From Xanthomonas hydrangeae (GTDB lineage: Bacteria; Pseudomonadota; Gammaproteobacteria; Xanthomonadales; Xanthomonadaceae): a stretch of DNA of 64,000 nucleotides. The notes under the pieces are model-generated. The model had not been told where the DNA came from. It worked only from the letters and a program-made list of their open reading frames with translations, and searched no databases. The stretch spans positions 4,278,001 through 4,342,000 of the forward strand of contig LR990730.1 in assembly GCA_905142475.1 (NCBI GenBank), read 5' to 3'. Positions within the stretch are counted from its first letter, which is position 1; each line of letters starts with the position of its first letter. Positions 56,881-64,000 of the stretch are shown piece after piece. The position numbers and the translations under genes are program-made.

Positions 56881-58265
56881 GCGGCAGAGGCCTCGCTGGT
56901 CAACGGTGTCGTAGGATGCGCGCACTCCGTTGCACCTAGAGTTGCCGTGCGCTTGCCCGGCTGCACGACCGTGTCCGGCGCAGCGCCGGACGAGGCGCCA
57001 TCGGCAGCAACACGCGTTGCCGCAGTGGCATCAACCTTAGCCATGGCGGCATCTGCCGGCTGCACCACAGCGGCATTCGCCGCTGCAGGCGCCACTGTGC
57101 GACTCGCCGGTAGCGACACCGGCGCGGCCATCACCAGCGCCTCGCCCTGCAACAGCGACTGCGCATCGGCAGGCGCTGCACGCAGCCAGCTACCCCAGCC
57201 CTGCGGCTGCACCCACGCCGCACCGACCAGGCCGAGCAACAACAAGCCGGCCGCCTGGCTGCGCTGATCGGCACGTAGCGCGCGCAACAACAAGGCCGCC
57301 GGCACCCACAGCAGCAACAAGGCATCGAAGCCGGCCCAGCCGAAGGCGAACGACAACGCCGCCGCACAGACCACCGTGCCGGCACTGGCCACTACGCCGC
57401 GCGTGAGCGCGCCACTACGGCTGCGTGCCAGCAACGCCAGGATCGGGAAGCACACCGCCGCCGCCACGCCCCAACGCACGGCAGGCAACCAGCCTTCTGC
57501 ATGCTCCGCCAAGGGCAACGGCAGTGGATGCGCACCCTGCGCGATGCTGGACAGCGTCGGCCATGGTGCGTTGAATACGGTCAGATTGACGTAGGCCCAC
57601 ATGCCGACCAGAAACGCGAACGGCAGGTAGCACACCAGGTAGAACGAACCCGGCGCCTTGCGCAGCATCTGCGTTGGCATCACCAGCAGCAGCCACGGCG
57701 CCACCATCGTCGACAACGCAAGGGTCTGCAGATCCAGGCACAGCAGGATGCACAACCAACCGGCGATACGCAGGTAAGTGAAGGCCTCTACCGGCGTCTG
57801 CAAGCGCCGCAGGGTGCGGCACAAGCCATAGAACGCGAGCAGACCCACCGCCTGGCTACCGCCTGCGGCGATCGGCAGCAGAAATAGCGGGTTGCAACCC
57901 ACCAGCAGCGTCAGCCCGCTGGCCCAGCCGCGTCCGAACACGCCGGCCAGATCGCGCCATAGCAGCGACAGGAACAGCGCATTGGCAGCCACCGCCACGA
58001 ACGGCCACACCTGGAACGGCAGGTTCCAGCTGTGCAGCCCAAGATCGATCGCCCACGACAACAGCCCGGTCGCCGGCAAGCCTGCACCCGGCGCCATCGC
58101 GGGTGCGGCCGTACCCACCGACTGCACCAACAACGGCTGGCTCAGCAGCGACAACGCCACCACGGCGACCAGAAACGCTGGTAGCCCGCTGTCGCGACGC
58201 GGTGTGACCGATTCACTCGTCGAGTGCGGCGCGACGCTCGTTTTCCGAATGCTTGCTGAGGCCAT
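56862..58265 (-). CDS. Multi-spanning membrane protein of the xag-like cluster
   Basis: 467-residue hydrophobic protein with roughly ten predicted membrane segments (for example AFLVAVVALSLLSQPLLV, VWPFVAVAANALFLSLLW, WLPAVRWGVAAAVCFPILAL). A low-complexity Ala/Val-rich tail ends in a Cys. No catalytic motif recognised. It starts 53 bases inside the glycosyltransferase gene, with GGAGAAG nine bases before ATG 58265. By position it corresponds to the third gene (xagC) of xagABC described in Xanthomonas; polymer export or synthesis is inferred. It overlaps the GH113-like gene by 19 bases. Confidence 0.72.
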   Translation of the reverse strand: MASASIRKTSVAPHSTSESVTPRRDSGLPAFLVAVVALSLLSQPLLVQSVGTAAPAMAPGAGLPATGLLSWAIDLGLHSWNLPFQVWPFVAVAANALFLSLLWRDLAGVFGRGWASGLTLLVGCNPLFLLPIAAGGSQAVGLLAFYGLCRTLRRLQTPVEAFTYLRIAGWLCILLCLDLQTLALSTMVAPWLLLVMPTQMLRKAPGSFYLVCYLPFAFLVGMWAYVNLTVFNAPWPTLSSIAQGAHPLPLPLAEHAEGWLPAVRWGVAAAVCFPILALLARSRSGALTRGVVASAGTVVCAAALSFAFGWAGFDALLLLWVPAALLLRALRADQRSQAAGLLLLGLVGAAWVQPQGWGSWLRAAPADAQSLLQGEALVMAAPVSLPASRTVAPAAANAAVVQPADAAMAKVDATAATRVAADGASSGAAPDTVVQPGKRTATLGATECAHPTTPLTSEASAACSNAF

Positions 58266-60126
58266 GAGTGGTCTTCTCCCAATAGAACGGATTGTGGATC
58301 AGCTGCCAGAGACCCTTGTAAGCGGCGATCGACTGCAACGCCCAATAGAACGGCACCGTCAGCGCGTAAGGCGCCAGCTTGAAGTAGTCGCGCTTGAACG
58401 CAGCCACCAGCGTGATGTAGATGAAAAACGCGTTGGCCAATAACAGATTGACCAGCGAGATGGTGGCCAGCCACGGCGGGAAGAAGCGCTCGAACGCGTT
58501 TGTTCCGGTGACCGCCCAGACCACATACAAGGCCCACAACACCGGCACGCCCAGCGCGGTAAAGAAGCCGCCGCCGATGAAGAACTGAAATCCCCAGAAG
58601 CCCTTGAAACCGGTGCTGCGATACAGATGCACCGGGTCGCGCATGTGCACCAGCCAGGTCTGCATATACCCCTTGAGCCAGCGCGAACGCTGCCGGATCC
58701 AGTTGGGAATGCTGACGTTGGCTTCTTCGAACGTGGTGGAGTTGACCACGTTGACGCGATACCCGTTCTGGATCAGCCGCACGCCCAGGTCGGCGTCTTC
58801 GGTGACGTTGTACGGATCCCATGCGCGCACCTGGCGCAACACATCCAGACGGAAGTGATTGGAGGTGCCGCCCAGCGGAATCGGGATGCGCAGATATTCC
58901 AGCGCCGGCAGGTAGAAGTCGAACCAGAGCGTGTACTCCAGCGTGAACATCCGCGTCAGCCAGTTCTCGTCGGCGTTGTAGTAGTTCAGGCGCGCCTGGA
59001 TGCACACCACATCTTTTTCGGCCTTGCGGAATGCGGCCACCACACGCTTGAGCTGATCCGGCTCGGGCTTGTCTTCGGCGTCGTAGATGGTGAGCAGCTC
59101 GCCACGCGCAAAATGCAGCGCGTAATTGCAGGCCTTGGGTTTGGTCTTGGGCTGCGACGGCGGCACCCGGATGATTTCGAAGAACGCTTCCAGCCCGAGT
59201 TTCTTGGCCGCATCGATGGTGTCGAAGTCGTCCGCTTCCAGCACCAGCTTCACGTCGAGCTTGCTGATCGGATAATCCAGCTTGCGCAGCGCGTTGGCCA
59301 GAATCGGCAGGACTTCCGGCTCCTTGTACATCGGCACCAGTACGGTATAGACCGGCAGGTCGTCGTCGCGCAGCGCGGCCACTTCGTCCTCGGTGACCTT
59401 GATGTCGATGCGATGGCGCGAGCCGAACCACACCAGCAGCAGCTTCAGTCCGAACGTCGCAAGGAACCCGAGCGCCACCAGCACGTTGACCGTGATCAAC
59501 GCCGGTACCGGGAACAGCACCAGCGCCGTCACCAGCACCGCAGCGATCGCCCATAGCGTGAACTTCTGTCCGCGCGTCACCACCTGGCGTGCCGAATAGG
59601 TCGGCGCATGCGCGGCGAGCAGGTTCAGTGCGTTGTCGGTGAGCTGCTCGTCGGCGTAGCGCTGCAGGCTCCAGATGATGTCGAACTTGGCAGTACCGAC
59701 AAACCGCACCTCTTCGCCGTAGTGGGCGCGCGCCCAGGCAAACAACGCCGGGTCGGGATCGGCCACCGCCAGCACCAGCACGCCGTCTTCGCGCCGCCAC
59801 GGCAACAGCAGACGCTGCGCGTAGCTTTCCAGATCGCCGGGGGTGAGCAGTTCCGGATCCGGCGGCTGCTGCACCAGGTCGATGAACTCAAGACCGAAGT
59901 GGGCGGCGACGATGGCGTAGAACCGCTGCGCCGGCACGCCGCGCTGGGCCAGGATCACATCGCCCAGACGCGAGTTCCAGCGTTGCTGCAAGGCCAGCGC
60001 CGAGCGCAGCTGTTCGTCGGTGATGACGCCTGCCGTGACCAGCGCGCGACCCAACAGACCGCGTTCGCGGCCGATGTCCGGTGCCCGTCCCAGCGCTTCC
60101 ATTTCGCAGGTGACCGTCATTGTCAT
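58213..60126 (-). CDS. xagB: Membrane GT2 glycosyltransferase with N-terminal MshEN domain
   Basis: 637-residue processive family-2 glycosyltransferase related to NfrB. An N-terminal MshEN (GspE-N) domain at about 24-86 has both motifs, LLGRALVTAGVITDEQLRSA and RLGDVILAQRGV, of the type known to bind c-di-GMP. Two membrane helices follow, then the GT2 domain with DAEDKPEPDQ, NVTEDADLG and RQRSRWLKGY (the Q-x-x-R-W motif), then more helices. It should make an extracellular polysaccharide at the inner membrane. It is the second gene after the outer-membrane protein, six bases apart. The symbol is given by family and order; the sugar is unknown. Confidence 0.85.
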   Translation of the reverse strand: MTMTVTCEMEALGRAPDIGRERGLLGRALVTAGVITDEQLRSALALQQRWNSRLGDVILAQRGVPAQRFYAIVAAHFGLEFIDLVQQPPDPELLTPGDLESYAQRLLLPWRREDGVLVLAVADPDPALFAWARAHYGEEVRFVGTAKFDIIWSLQRYADEQLTDNALNLLAAHAPTYSARQVVTRGQKFTLWAIAAVLVTALVLFPVPALITVNVLVALGFLATFGLKLLLVWFGSRHRIDIKVTEDEVAALRDDDLPVYTVLVPMYKEPEVLPILANALRKLDYPISKLDVKLVLEADDFDTIDAAKKLGLEAFFEIIRVPPSQPKTKPKACNYALHFARGELLTIYDAEDKPEPDQLKRVVAAFRKAEKDVVCIQARLNYYNADENWLTRMFTLEYTLWFDFYLPALEYLRIPIPLGGTSNHFRLDVLRQVRAWDPYNVTEDADLGVRLIQNGYRVNVVNSTTFEEANVSIPNWIRQRSRWLKGYMQTWLVHMRDPVHLYRSTGFKGFWGFQFFIGGGFFTALGVPVLWALYVVWAVTGTNAFERFFPPWLATISLVNLLLANAFFIYITLVAAFKRDYFKLAPYALTVPFYWALQSIAAYKGLWQLIHNPFYWEKTTHGLSKHSENERRAALDE

Positions 60127-60132
60127 GTGTCC

Positions 60133-61164
60133 TTAGAACCGCCACCAGGCGGCCACGAATGGCCCGCCTGCAGCAGCGGTGTTGCGGCCCATCACCGGCT
60201 GCTGGTACCCCACCTGCCACTGGCTGCCGCCGGGCGCGGTGTATAGCGTGGACAGCTGCAGCTTGGTGAGGTCGTAGTTGGTGCCAGTGGCGACGAAGCC
60301 AACGCCGCCAGCAGAGCCTGGGACGTCAAAGTTGTTACGCCCGTTGCCCAGACCCTGAATCACGTTGAGCTCGCCGAGCAACAACCAGCTCGGGGTCAGG
60401 CTCAGACCGGTGGACGCATCCACCCTCACTTCGTCGGAGGCGGCGCTGCCGCGTAGGCGCACTGCGCCGCCCAGATCGACATAACCGTTGCGCCCGCCCA
60501 GCGTGTAACCACGCCCGCGGCTGTAACGCAGCTCCAGGCCGTAGTCGCCCAGGCCGAGCGCTGGATCTGAGTTAGCTTCGGGATTATTTGGATGGTAGGT
60601 CTTGCTGCGGCCATACGCCGGGATGCTGACCAACGCCTGCACCGAACTGCGCCAGACATCGTCCTGCGCGCTCGGCAGCGCGTAGCGCAGACCGATTTCC
60701 TGATCGGCAAGACCGCTGGTGCTGGTGCGCGTACGGCCATCTCCGCCGTAGTTGCTGAAACCGACGTCGGTGAAATAGAAATTGCCGATAAAACTGAGCT
60801 TGTCGGTCAGACCATGCTCGACGTAGACATTCAGCTGGTCCTGGCGGCTACGCCCGTTTCCATCGAATTGTTGGCCGTCACCGAATGTGGTGCGGTGATG
60901 GCTATCGTCGAACCAGCCACGGCCATCGCTATGCAGCGCCTTGACGATCACCAGCGTGTCGCCCTGCGGTTGGGTCCAGGCACCCGCCAACGCCGTGCCT
61001 GGCGACGCGGCCAGCGCACAGCCCAGCGCAAGCGCCGAGGCAGATGCCAGCGGCAAACGGCGGAGGTTGCGGGTGAGGTGCGGCGGTGAAGCAGCCGAGC
61101 CGGAGTGCGGCGAGGCGAGGCACGACTGACGTACCCGCAAGCGCGGGTCGTTCTGTAAAGACAT
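60133..61164 (-). CDS. Outer-membrane beta-barrel protein of the xag-like cluster
   Basis: 343-residue exported protein starting 61164 (MSLQNDPRLRVRQ, AGGA about eight bases upstream). A long signal (LPLASASALALGCALAASPG) precedes a mature part rich in alternating strands (LTDKLSFIGNFYFTD, GLELRYSRGRGYTLGG, LGGAVRLRGS, WQVGYQQPVMG) and a terminal Phe, so it is an outer-membrane barrel, probably for polymer export. It is first in the cluster, likely xagA by order; I give no symbol because the name is assigned only by position. A CRP/Clp site lies 63 bases upstream. Confidence 0.75.
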   Translation of the reverse strand: MSLQNDPRLRVRQSCLASPHSGSAASPPHLTRNLRRLPLASASALALGCALAASPGTALAGAWTQPQGDTLVIVKALHSDGRGWFDDSHHRTTFGDGQQFDGNGRSRQDQLNVYVEHGLTDKLSFIGNFYFTDVGFSNYGGDGRTRTSTSGLADQEIGLRYALPSAQDDVWRSSVQALVSIPAYGRSKTYHPNNPEANSDPALGLGDYGLELRYSRGRGYTLGGRNGYVDLGGAVRLRGSAASDEVRVDASTGLSLTPSWLLLGELNVIQGLGNGRNNFDVPGSAGGVGFVATGTNYDLTKLQLSTLYTAPGGSQWQVGYQQPVMGRNTAAAGGPFVAAWWRF

Positions 61165-61226
61165 TTGTACGATTCCTGATGGGGGACCCGGAAGGGACAG
61201 GAAGCTAGGGATTGATCACACTTCTA

Positions 61227-61242
61227 TGCGAAACGTATCACA
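61227..61242 (-). promoter_or_regulatory. CRP/Clp-type binding site upstream of the xag-like cluster
   Basis: On the minus strand TGTGATACGTTTCGCA matches TGTGA-N6-TCACA in nine of ten defined positions, 63 bases upstream of the first gene. Two further TGTGA half-sites (minus strand at 61216-61220 and 61271-61275) flank it. In Xanthomonas the CRP-like protein Clp uses this consensus and loses binding when c-di-GMP is bound. Confidence 0.65.
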
Positions 61243-61293
61243 GTTTCGGCCTGCCGCCATCACTGATTTATCACAAATTTAACACTAGCGAAC

Positions 61294-62133
61294 TCATCTC
61301 TTTTGCAACAAACGCGGTACCTGCGCGGCGGCATGGGTCCAGATGGCAAGCCAGACGCCGAGCCGGGTCGCAAACCCGCGTTGACCGGCCTCGAACTTGC
61401 GGAAATAGCGCCACAACCCGCGGTGCTTATGCCATTCGACGAAGAACGGCCGCGCCCGGCTGGAGACGCCGCGCACGTGCACCACCTGCAGATCGTTGGC
61501 CACCGCGACCAGCGCACCGGCCTGGCGCGCGCGCCGGCACAGGTCCAGATCTTCGGCGTGCAGGCGGTAATCACCATCCCAGCCGTCGAGTCGGTCGAAC
61601 AGGCTGCGTTGCATCAGCATCAAGGCCCCGGAGATGGCGTCAACCGGCTGCAGCGCCACCGCCGGGTCGGCTGGCACCGCCAACTGGGCGGCGGCACGCG
61701 GCGCGCGCAGCATCGCGGCAAAGTCCGGATCGCGGCGGCGCACTGCGGCATCCGGCCGCCCCTGTTCGTCCACCTGCTCCACGCCCAACAGCACCGCCGC
61801 GTGCCCGGCCGCGCGCGCGCGCAGCTGCACCAGGGTGTCGCGTTCGACCATCAGGTCCGGATTGATGAAGACCAGCCAGGGCGCCTGCGAGTCGCGGGCG
61901 CCTAGATTGCAGGCGGTCGCAAAGCCGGAGTTGTCGGGATTGGCGATGAAATGCACCCGCGCATCGGCCAGCGCGTGCCGCTGCACGACCTCCAGGGTGT
62001 CGTCGCTGGACGCGTTGTCGACCACCCGGATTTCGCTGATGCCCTCGGCCGCGCGCAACCGCGACAGGCAGGCATTGATCGTGCTGCTGCTCTGATAGGT
62101 AACGACAACGGCGGCGATCTGGACAGGCGTCAT
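61294..62133 (-). CDS. Family-2 glycosyltransferase (rhamnosyltransferase-like)
   Basis: 279-residue GT2 enzyme: AAVVVTYQSSSTINACLSRL, RVVDNASSDDT (nucleotide-sugar-binding DNASSD), FINPDLMVERDTL (DxD-like) and HAEDLDLCRRARQAG (catalytic ED). The pattern and length resemble WbbL-type rhamnosyltransferases used for O-antigen or cell-surface glycans. The start at 62133 (MTPVQIAAV) is chosen over a TTG seven codons upstream. It is on its own after the xag-like cluster and transcribed in the same direction, 160 bases before it. Acceptor unknown. Confidence 0.85.
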   Translation of the reverse strand: MTPVQIAAVVVTYQSSSTINACLSRLRAAEGISEIRVVDNASSDDTLEVVQRHALADARVHFIANPDNSGFATACNLGARDSQAPWLVFINPDLMVERDTLVQLRARAAGHAAVLLGVEQVDEQGRPDAAVRRRDPDFAAMLRAPRAAAQLAVPADPAVALQPVDAISGALMLMQRSLFDRLDGWDGDYRLHAEDLDLCRRARQAGALVAVANDLQVVHVRGVSSRARPFFVEWHKHRGLWRYFRKFEAGQRGFATRLGVWLAIWTHAAAQVPRLLQKR

Positions 62134-62504
62134 CCGGCAATTATCCCGTGCCAAGCCCGCGCAGCGCCATCGCCGTCGTCGCTCCTACAAGGCCGGCATG
62201 ACGGCGGCCTGCTTGAGCAGGCATACTGCGCGCCCGAAAGCCGCCAGGCGGTTTTCGGTAGCGCCGCCTGCGGCGCACCCACTACACCTGATCCATGAGA
62301 TGACGGCCAGCGACCTTTCGGTGTTGCGCTGCCTTATCACTCCATGCGTCGCGACCGCCTGATGGCGCGCGCGATGCAACGACGGCCTGGCAGCGCCGTC
62401 TGTGTCGTTGCTGGCGTGCGCGCCGGGTCTGGTGCATCGGCTCCGCCCGTTTGGTCTATACCACTGACACTCCCTGTCAGCGCTCTCTTGCCGAGCGTGT
62501 GCCC
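62134..62504. other. 371-base divergent gap between the GT2 and kinase genes
   Basis: Contains a long hairpin CCGAAAGCCGCC / GGCGGTTTTCGG (62234-62258, one G-T pair) and the palindrome GCGCCGC CT GCGGCGC (62261-62276). Nothing recognisable as a gene; promoters were not identified. Confidence 0.55.
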
Positions 62505-63662
62505 ATGAGCACCGAGCATCAGGTGCATGGCATGAGCCTGGAATTGGCGCTGCCGGACTGGCCAATGCTGACCGCCGACGAGATCCATCGCGTGTTGCAG
62601 CGCTTGTCCGGCCATGCCGGTGGCGAGGTGATCCGCTGGCATAGCGCGCGCCCCTTTTCCGCCGCTGCATGCGTGGACACCGCAACCGGCCCGCTGATCG
62701 TCAAGCGTCACCATTGCCGCGTACGCACGGTCGCTGCGCTGCGCGAGGAACACGTCTTCATGGCGCATCTGCGCTGGGCCGGCGCGCCGGTGGTCGAGGT
62801 GCTGCACGATGCCCAGGGCCGCACCGCATTGACGCAAGGCGATTGGGTCTACGAAGTGCAACGCGTCGGCGCCGGGACCGATCTGTACCGCGATGCGTTG
62901 TCGTGGACCGCGTTCCATAGCGACCAGCATGCGTTCGCAGCCGGTGCTGCCTTGGCACGCCTGCATTTGGCAGCACAGGGATTCGACGCGCCGCCGCGCG
63001 ACACCAGCGTACTGGTCGCCAACTTCAGGGTGTTTGCGCAGGCAGACCCGATCCAGGCATTGGAACAGGCACTGTTGTCGCGTCCTGGCCTGGCCGCCGA
63101 TTTTGAACAGCGGCCGTGGCGCAGCGATCTGGCCGCACATCTGCTGCCCTGGCACGCACAGGCATGGCCGTTTTTGTCGGCACCGGGGGCGATGCCGCCG
63201 CTGTGGACGCATGGCGACTGGCATGCCTCAAACCTGTTGTGGCGCACGCAGGACGGGGACACCGAGGTCGGCGCGGTGTTCGACTTTGGCCTGTGCGATC
63301 GCAGTTTTGCGTTATTCGATCTGGCCACCGCGATCGAACGCAATCTGATTCCGTGGCTGAATCTGGACAACGGGCAACGCGCGCAACCGCAGCTGGACCA
63401 ACTCGACGCACTGCTGGACGGGTACGCACAGCACTGCCCGCTGGGGGCTGCGCAACTGCGCCTGCTCGCCGCCTTGCTGCCGATCGTGCATGCCGATTTC
63501 GCCTTGAGCGAGATCGAGTACTTCGCCGGCATCACCCGCTCGGCCGGCAACGCCGACATCGCCTATCACCGTTATCTGCTTGGCCACGCGGACTGGTTTG
63601 CCAGTGCCGATGGCCAGCGTCTGATCGAACACCTGCACGCGCGTGCGCGCCGTTTGCCATGA
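62505..63662 (+). CDS. Aminoglycoside-phosphotransferase-fold kinase
   Basis: 385-residue protein of the APH/choline-kinase fold. The Brenner motif THGDWHASNLLW near residue 235 and VFDFGLCDRSFALFDLA (DFG-like metal site) about 25 residues later are intact; GPLIVKRHHCRVRTVA holds the probable ATP lysine. The substrate is not predictable (homoserine, choline, fructosamine or antibiotic kinases share the fold). The ATG at 62505 (MSTEHQVHG) is preferred over a TTG at 62451; ATG 62532 is also possible. Its stop overlaps the TonB-receptor start by four bases, suggesting a shared metabolite or uptake role. Confidence 0.85.
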   Translation: MSTEHQVHGMSLELALPDWPMLTADEIHRVLQRLSGHAGGEVIRWHSARPFSAAACVDTATGPLIVKRHHCRVRTVAALREEHVFMAHLRWAGAPVVEVLHDAQGRTALTQGDWVYEVQRVGAGTDLYRDALSWTAFHSDQHAFAAGAALARLHLAAQGFDAPPRDTSVLVANFRVFAQADPIQALEQALLSRPGLAADFEQRPWRSDLAAHLLPWHAQAWPFLSAPGAMPPLWTHGDWHASNLLWRTQDGDTEVGAVFDFGLCDRSFALFDLATAIERNLIPWLNLDNGQRAQPQLDQLDALLDGYAQHCPLGAAQLRLLAALLPIVHADFALSEIEYFAGITRSAGNADIAYHRYLLGHADWFASADGQRLIEHLHARARRLP

Positions 63663-64000
63663 GCGTTTTTCTTCCTTCTTTTCGAGTCTTGCGCATGCCT
63701 GTGTCCCCCACCACCCTGCTCTCTCGCTGCCCGCTCGCGCTTGCACTGGCGCTGTGCATCGCCACACCGGCGTTGGCGCAACAACAACCCGACGACGCAG
63801 CGGTCGAACTGGATGCAGTGAACGTACGTGGCGAACGTGCCGATGCAAACACTGCATTGACCGGATTCGGTGCCACGCGCCTGCTGGATGCACCGGCCTC
63901 GATCGCAGTGTTCGATCGCCAGCAATTGCTCGATCGTCAGGCACGCGTGCTCAGCGAGGTCTTGCGCGCCGATGCCTCCGCTGGCGATGCGTATGCGCCG
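63659..64000 (+). CDS. TonB-dependent receptor, N-terminal part (cut by window edge)
   Basis: Partial outer-membrane receptor. A signal peptide ends PALAQQQ, followed by LDAVNVRGER and the start of the plug domain (LLDAPASIAVFDRQQLLDRQ, LSEVLRADASAG), typical of siderophore-type TonB receptors. The frame is open to base 64000. The ATG at 63659 overlaps the kinase stop (ATGA), adding 12 residues before MPVSPTTLL; a start at 63695 gives a more ordinary signal peptide. Ligand unknown. The truncation is a window edge. Confidence 0.85.
   Translation, partial: MSVFLPSFRVLRMPVSPTTLLSRCPLALALALCIATPALAQQQPDDAAVELDAVNVRGERADANTALTGFGATRLLDAPASIAVFDRQQLLDRQARVLSEVLRADASAGDAYAP

Overview
The window looks like a chromosomal segment of a Xanthomonas species. 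It is GC-rich, and it carries the Xanthomonadaceae order secA - M23 peptidase - dciA - lpxC - ftsZ. Other genus-like content is an Ax21-type outer-membrane protein, a cluster resembling xagABC, and many short GGGAATC repeats at gene ends. I saw no rRNA, tRNA, CRISPR array, prophage or complete insertion sequence. The species cannot be fixed from sequence alone.

Positions 1-20185 are the division and cell-wall (dcw) cluster, read leftward from mraZ: mraZ, rsmH, ftsL, a repeat-built small ORF, ftsI, murE, murF, mraY, ftsW, murG, murC, ddl, ftsQ, ftsA, ftsZ, then lpxC. The divergent pair M23 peptidase/dciA and the start of secA follow. Most genes overlap by 1-11 bases, so translational coupling is likely. 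murD is absent from its usual place between mraY and ftsW. The mraZ promoter carries five direct repeats at a 10-bp pitch that look like a MraZ operator.

Positions 20500-28170 hold a TANGO2/NRDE protein, a ccdAB-type toxin-antitoxin pair with its own palindromic operator, the RNase P RNA gene, rsmI divergent from lpoA-yraN, a YdjM-like membrane protein and a GlcD-type FAD oxidase. Positions 28171-36238 are a complete leftward kdpFABCDE potassium-uptake operon, including a 30-residue kdpF.

Positions 37157-48463 hold an S15-like secreted hydrolase and thiL. They also hold the riboflavin genes: ribE-ribBA-ribH-nusB behind an FMN riboswitch, and ribD in a separate nrdR-GNAT-ribD unit. An Ax21-like barrel protein and glyA complete this stretch. 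Positions 48660-55740 contain an RcnB-like protein, ettA, def, a two-gene secreted metalloprotease unit and pncB.

Positions 55912-61164 are a four-gene exopolysaccharide-type cluster: outer-membrane protein, MshEN-GT2 glycosyltransferase, multi-spanning membrane protein and GH113-like lipoprotein. A CRP/Clp-type site lies upstream. The window ends with a GT2 rhamnosyltransferase-like gene, an APH-family kinase and the start of a TonB-dependent receptor.

Two repeat systems run through the intergenic space. One consists of elements bracketed by inverted GGGAATC heptamers, several of which have become coding 3' ends of genes. The other is a roughly 108-bp two-tier palindrome with three copies plus two relatives.
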